DNA from: Hydractinia symbiolongicarpus
Taxonomy: Eukaryota > Cnidaria > Hydrozoa > Anthoathecata > Hydractiniidae
Length of the DNA stretch: 64,000 nucleotides
Reading direction: 5' to 3'
NCBI RefSeq assembly: GCF_029227915.1
Contig: NC_079879.1
Span: 18,848,001 to 18,912,000 of the forward strand
In this document: in pieces, positions 59,508 to 64,000 of the stretch
Layout of the letters: every line of letters begins with the position of its first letter
Position numbering within the stretch: position 1 is the first letter of the stretch
The notes under the pieces: generated by a model
What the model was told of the DNA's origin: nothing
The model's input: only the letters and a program-made list of their open reading frames with translations
Database searches by the model: none
Position numbers and translations under genes: made by a program

Positions 59508-59660
59508 GCTTAGTGGTTTAGTGATAGCGCTATCGGCTTGTTGTTATAAGATTTCAATTTCGAGTCCTTCCTCTGACGCACTTTAGATGTGGTGTTGTCA
59601 ACCTATTTAAAACCATCTACTGACTGCTAACCGGTTTGTGCGGCAGGTAACAATTCAGAG
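59508..59660 (+). mobile_element. tRNA-like SINE remnant
   Basis: TTAGTGGTTTAGTGATAGCG (A-box-like) and TTCGAGTCC (B-box-like, 59569-59577) have tRNA-like spacing, just 85 bp past the stop of the SOCS-box-like gene. There is no closed acceptor stem. A following GGTGTTGTCAACCTAT resembles GCGGTGTCAACCTAT found just after the SINE at 44440-44782, hinting that the two are related. The rest of 59661-60626 shows no gene. Confidence 0.45.
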
Positions 59661-60435
59661 CAATGCTAACCTTTTTGTTACAGTCGGTGGGAAGGAAGAA
59701 TCAGTTGTTGTCAGCAGGTGTTAGTTTTACAGCCAAAACTAAAAGTGTCAAGCATGGAGCATTTAGGTCTTTTTTTACTTGTTTTCTGTATATAAAAAAA
59801 CCGAATATCGATCCAGACAATTATCATTTACACAATTCTTTTTGTCAACAAATTTTCAAACAGTGCACTGCAATAAACCTTTTCGTTAATAATACATCAA
59901 AAACAAGATATGCGACTTGTATTATTAATTTTCATCATCTTTAAAGTAATGTTTGTCTATAGTAGAATCTATTTTGTGGGTATTGATTGGGAAAATGGTG
60001 TAGCATGGTCACGAAAGTGTAAAATTATGTACCTTAAACACAGTGTTCATCCTATTATTTCAACCTCTGATATTATCAATGTGTACTGCATTTTAGGTCT
60101 GCACATGGCATACGTTGGGAAATTGAGGATAAATTTTTTTTGTCAAACTATAAAAGACACAAAAGCTGGGAGTTAACGGCAGGCAATTTATAAAATGAAA
60201 TTCGATGTGCATTTTTCTTTCTCTTTCATGAATATAAGACAGCACTAGCCATGAATTATGAATTTGATAACGTGTTGTTTTGTTAGTCTGTTCTTTGAAA
60301 CACAAAAAACCAATTTCCCACATTTTTGTTGGTTTTTTATGTTTTTTTCAAGACTGCCAGTTTCAAAATAGCTATTTTATTTGCATTGTAATTTCATTGT
60401 AATTATTTTTTAATTTATATATATTTATCTTTTCT

Positions 60436-60458
60436 TATATTATATTATATTATATTAG
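60436..60458. repeat. (TATAT)n pentanucleotide repeat
   Basis: Four to five tandem TATAT units in the AT-rich leader region upstream of PYCR3. Confidence 0.8.
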
Positions 60459-60626
60459 TTTAGTTTTGTAAATTAAAATCGAGAAATATAAATTTAAGTA
60501 AAAATAAAAAAATGTATTTTTGTTAACTGTAAATTGCTGCATGACACCTTTATACCTATAAATTTTTTTAAAAAAACAAGTTCTTTTTAAGAATATTGGT
60601 TCAGATTACAGAAAATATCTGCAAGA

Positions 60627-63600
60627 ATGATGGAAGGTAAAAAAGTTGGCTTCATTGGAGGTGGAAACATGGCATACGCGATTGCCAAAGGACTTGTATC
60701 TAGTGGGTTGATCAAAAAAGAAGATATTATCACAAGCGCAAAAACACAGACCAGATTACAAACAGTTTGGAAAGTAAGTAACAGATGTCGAACTTGGGTT
60801 AGCAATGTTGATTTAAGAGTTGCATTACATCTTAAAACAACGATAACTGGAATTTATTAACGCGAAGACGAATGTCAGATCAAGATACACAAATGCAAAT
60901 AGAAATGGTTATTTCATTTTGGTAAGGTGGATCATATTTCTGTTTGTAGCAAATTTAGAAAGATGTTAATCTATGGAAGAATGTATGGAAATTCCTCCTC
61001 CCCATCGTGTTATTTCCCGCATCGATATTTTGTGCATCGTCAACATATTTTGTGTGTTTCGTAGCAGAGCATGGTTTTAAAGTATTACTTTGGTAGAAAG
61101 ATAAAATTTCAATAAAAAATCATAATTTTAATTGTCTGCGTGTCATATTTTGTCAATGTTGCAATATTAGGGGTACTAAAAAGGAAGATGATTGATTTTG
61201 TTTATTTCATCATCTTTTATTTCATGTTGGCTATTTCTTTTTAACTTCTTTTGCAGGATCTTGGAGTGAAAACAACGACAGACAACATTGAAGTTGCTAT
61301 ATTTGCAGATATTATCTTTTTAGCTGTAAAACCTCATATTCTCCCCAGTGTTTTGACGGAAATATCGTCTGAATTTTGTGTGAATGAAAAAATAAAAGAC
61401 AAACTCTTTGTTTCTGTCGCAGCTGGGGTTACCATTTCCATTATGGAGGAGGTAGGACGTTATCACTATCATTTGACTTCGTGTTTTAGAACTCATTTTT
61501 CTGTTTCAAAATGAAATATGGTAGTGATATCGGCTTGTAATCTATGCGATACGCCTAAAGCCAATCGTTTTCTTTTAAAACTAGTTTAATAATCTTTTTC
61601 TTCATTTTTTTTTTGTATGTTAGGGTCTTTCTTCACAACCTCGAGTCATCCGAACAATGCCAAACACACCATGTTTGGTTCAAAGTGGTGTCGTGGTGTA
61701 TGCGTGTGGTCAGCATTGTGTCGCTGGAGATGGGAAAGACTTGGAAACTTTACTGAGTGTAGTTGGTCAGAAAAATTGTTTTGTTTGCTGTTTGTAGCTA
61801 ATCTCATTTTGTTTAGTGGTCGTTGTTCGTACTACGAGACTGTGTACTAGACTGCGTACGAGACTGTTACGCATATAAGCAAAGTGGTTTTTTTAACGAT
61901 TTTGTTTGAGTACCGAGATTCAAAATTCATTAAAACGCCATGTTGGGTTGCTTGTGTAATTGTTCGGTATCTCAAGTTGATACCGTGCACCATATTTTAA
62001 GCCACTTACATATCTTTAGGCCACGTTGAAGAAGTAGAGGAAAACCACATTGATGCAATGTCTTCACTGATGGGTTGTAGCATTGCATGGTTTGATATGA
62101 TCATCGAAGCTATGTCCGATGGTGGCGTTAAAAATGGCGTGCCAAGGAAGATTTCCTATACGCTAGCCGCCAAAGCTATGGAAGGGGCGGCTAAACTGTT
62201 TCTACAAAGTGGAAAGCATGCTGGTCAGGTGGGTTTCTTTCTCTAACAGTAGCGTTTATTTATGCCTCATCCTGAAGATGCTATGGTAGTTTCGGGTTTT
62301 CAAAAGTAGGCGGGGTGGGGGTGGAATAAAGGGAAGTTGGACAATCGAGTGCGAAGGGGGGGGGGGGGTAAATGGGACTGGATTAGAAGAAAATTAGACA
62401 ATTTCCTAAGCATAATATTGGGATGGAGGCATTTTCCGAAATATTATTAATATGAGGGGGGAGGGGTTAGAATTTTTTTTTAATGTTTTAATGGAAAGGT
62501 GGGGGTGGACTGGAAACACTTGAGATCTTTAAAATTAGTGTGAACAGCATCGTGAATGGTTCAAACATAACAATACTCATACAGCAATATCAATTTCCTA
62601 CTATTTATGTCAACAGGCCGCATTTAAAAAACCGAGATTATCTTGCGTGGCTAAAACTTAGTAGGTGCGTATGTGAGATAAGAAAGTCCTGGCTAAAAAT
62701 ATTTTCAAAAATAAATAGTGCGTGTATGGGGGATGCACTATCGGAGACTTCAGAGTAGTTGAGTTTCCAAAGTGAGCCACCTAAAGATCAATAAAAGTCA
62801 ATAGCAATATGGAGATTTATCGAGTCTTGTGATGATAGTTTTCTCTGCGACAAAGTCAGAACTCTCTGTATTAACAAAAAAAAGGGAAATGTAATATAAG
62901 ACGTCATCAGTTACAAAACTATCTTATTTTTTCATACTTGTGTGTCATTCACACACACGTTGGTGAATTCGGTTGCGCTCTAATAGGTATTAGGTAGAAA
63001 ATACTGGGTTTGTTGTCTTCAGGAGTACTGGCAAATTTAGTAAACACCTTAAGGGAAGAAGTTTTTGTGGGAAAAAATTTACAATTCACGAAATTAAATT
63101 CTCGCCAAAAAATTGATTTTTTTACGTTCGTAAATATAAATTTTCCTGAAAAATCTTTTTTGTTAAACGCGAAATGAAACTCCCTTGAAAATTTCTTCCC
63201 TTGAGCCGCATTCACATGTACGAAAATTTTACGTAAGAGATCTCTTCATACGTGAGGTTTTGTTCACAGGCTACATAAAGTTCTGTTAACATGCGTAAGT
63301 CTCTTACGTAACTCACGTAAATTTACTTCTTGTTTTTTTGTTGGTTATTCAAAATTGCAGCAATCAACAAATATCATGTTTTAACTGCTCTTTTTGTGTT
63401 AAGACGGAGACCTCGCTGTGGTCAAACAAAAGGAAGTGAAACACGACTTAAAAATAGTTCATGGCTACACTCACAAATCTTAATAGAAATCTGCGTGTCT
63501 TGTGAAAAGAACAGTGTATTTAAAAACACAAAAACAACCCAGCTTCAACAATTTGATTATATTTTGTTTTCGTTTTATTGAATTTTTTAAATTATAAACG

Positions 63601-63914
63601 TTTGACATGTCACATGTACGTAAAGATTTTGAACGAACACCAGACATTCCGTAAGCCTTTACGTAGAAATTTGCGTTCATGAGAATGCGGCTAAGGTATT
63701 TTATATATGGTATTTTAAAATGATTTTAGGATTTAAAAACTGAGAATTTATTTCTTAAAAAAATTATTTTTAGTTGAAGGACGAAGTGACGTCACCAGGG
63801 GGGTCGACGATATGCGGTTTGTATGAGTTAGAACAAGCAGGTATGAGAGGGATATTTATGCGAGCAGTGGATGCTGCCACAAACAGAAATAAAGAACTCG
63901 GAAAACAAAAGTAA
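60627..63914 (+). CDS. PYCR3: Pyrroline-5-carboxylate reductase 3-type, 277 aa, 5 exons
   Basis: Catalyses the last step of proline synthesis, reducing delta1-pyrroline-5-carboxylate with NAD(P)H; PYCR3 is the cytosolic form linked to ornithine-derived P5C. Exons: 60627-60773, 61257-61451, 61624-61765, 62020-62228, 63774-63914, all phases consistent; human PYCR3 is 274 aa. The Rossmann motif [17 protein letters not shown] starts at residue 7, with no room for a mitochondrial presequence. Later come [38 protein letters not shown], the C-terminal helix motif [11 protein letters not shown], and [20 protein letters not shown], which resembles PYCR3 more than PYCR1/2. A second ATG follows the first immediately; either may start. 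The usual GLSGSGPAY segment reads SLMGCSIAW (177-185), a clear departure in a motif near the active site. The stop lies 86 bp from the window end. Confidence 0.94.
62308..62520 (+). repeat. G-rich tract in PYCR3 intron 4
   Basis: Several G runs of 4-5 and one of 13 (62356-62368) lie on the + strand: GGGGTGGGGGTGG, the 13-G run, GGGGGGAGGGG and GGTGGGGGTGG. Many combinations satisfy a G-quadruplex pattern in the nascent RNA and the coding-strand DNA. The origin is unclear. Confidence 0.7.
63204..63692. mobile_element. 489-bp MITE in PYCR3 intron 4
   Basis: The left end AGCCGCATTCACATGTACG and the complement of the right end (AGCCGCATTCTCATGAACG) match over about 33 bp with only a few mismatches, extending to AAATTT/ATTTT and TACGTA. 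The interior is dotted with TACGTA and ACGTAA words. The flanks (CTTG and TAAG) do not give a clear target duplication. The ends lie 80 bp short of the last PYCR3 acceptor. No coding; one 83-codon frame inside is not credible. Confidence 0.7.
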
Positions 63915-64000
63915 CTATGGAATGAAAATGTTTTTATACAAAATCGAGTTTTAGATCGACCTGATAACTAAGACAATATTTCGATTTGTAATTTTTTTTA

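Noticed and set aside
1-64000. Bacterial features (operons, CRISPR arrays, riboswitches, insertion sequences)
   Set aside because: The window is intron-rich animal DNA; no regularly spaced direct repeats with unique spacers and no bacterial-type genes were seen.

Overview
The window is animal nuclear DNA. It is strongly AT-rich by eye, and its genes are cut into many short exons (often 40-200 bp) by GT..AG introns that carry fragments of mobile elements. All five gene models lie on the + strand. The gene set (TAK1, a complete KIND-FERM-PDZ-PTP phosphatase, macoilin) is metazoan. Near-vertebrate domain architecture together with small AT-rich introns and the repeat style suggests an early-branching animal, most likely a cnidarian and perhaps a hydrozoan. 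The clade is an inference from the sequence, not a database result.

Layout: (1) 56-121, a possible last exon of an upstream gene. (2) 751-8502, MAP3K7/TAK1, 17 coding exons, 645 aa, with a Helitron-like insertion in one intron. (3) 8503-12054, intergenic, with a likely CpG-containing promoter and 5' noncoding exon for the next gene at about 9614-9802. (4) 12055-39425, PTPN13, 45 coding exons that join in frame to 2409 aa, with KIND, FERM, five PDZ (the fourth degenerate) and a PTP domain. (5) 39426-41638, intergenic, with a perfect GC-rich hairpin, an unexplained coding-like pocket and an NRF1-type site. (6) 41805-49902, macoilin (MACO1/TMEM57), 9 coding exons, 650 aa; its first long intron holds a foldback element, a tRNA-derived SINE and a dispersed repeat copy. 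(7) 49903-55389, a repeat-rich stretch with a cluster of GGGCGTTTATT-type repeats and a 1.2 kb element with terminal inverted repeats and TA target duplications. (8) 55390-59424, the 3' exons of an unrecognised gene whose product ends in a SOCS-box-like motif. (9) 60627-63914, a PYCR3-type pyrroline-5-carboxylate reductase, 5 exons, 277 aa, with a 489 bp MITE in its last intron.

The genes do not form a pathway. TAK1 is an innate-immune and stress kinase, PTPN13 a cortical scaffold phosphatase, macoilin an ER/neuronal membrane protein, the SOCS-box candidate a possible ubiquitin-ligase adaptor, and PYCR3 a proline-synthesis enzyme. Their co-orientation looks incidental. The points most worth follow-up are the SOCS-box-like protein, the pTyr-loop substitution in the PTP domain, the divergent motif in PYCR3, the degenerate fourth PDZ, and several well-bounded but unnamed mobile elements.
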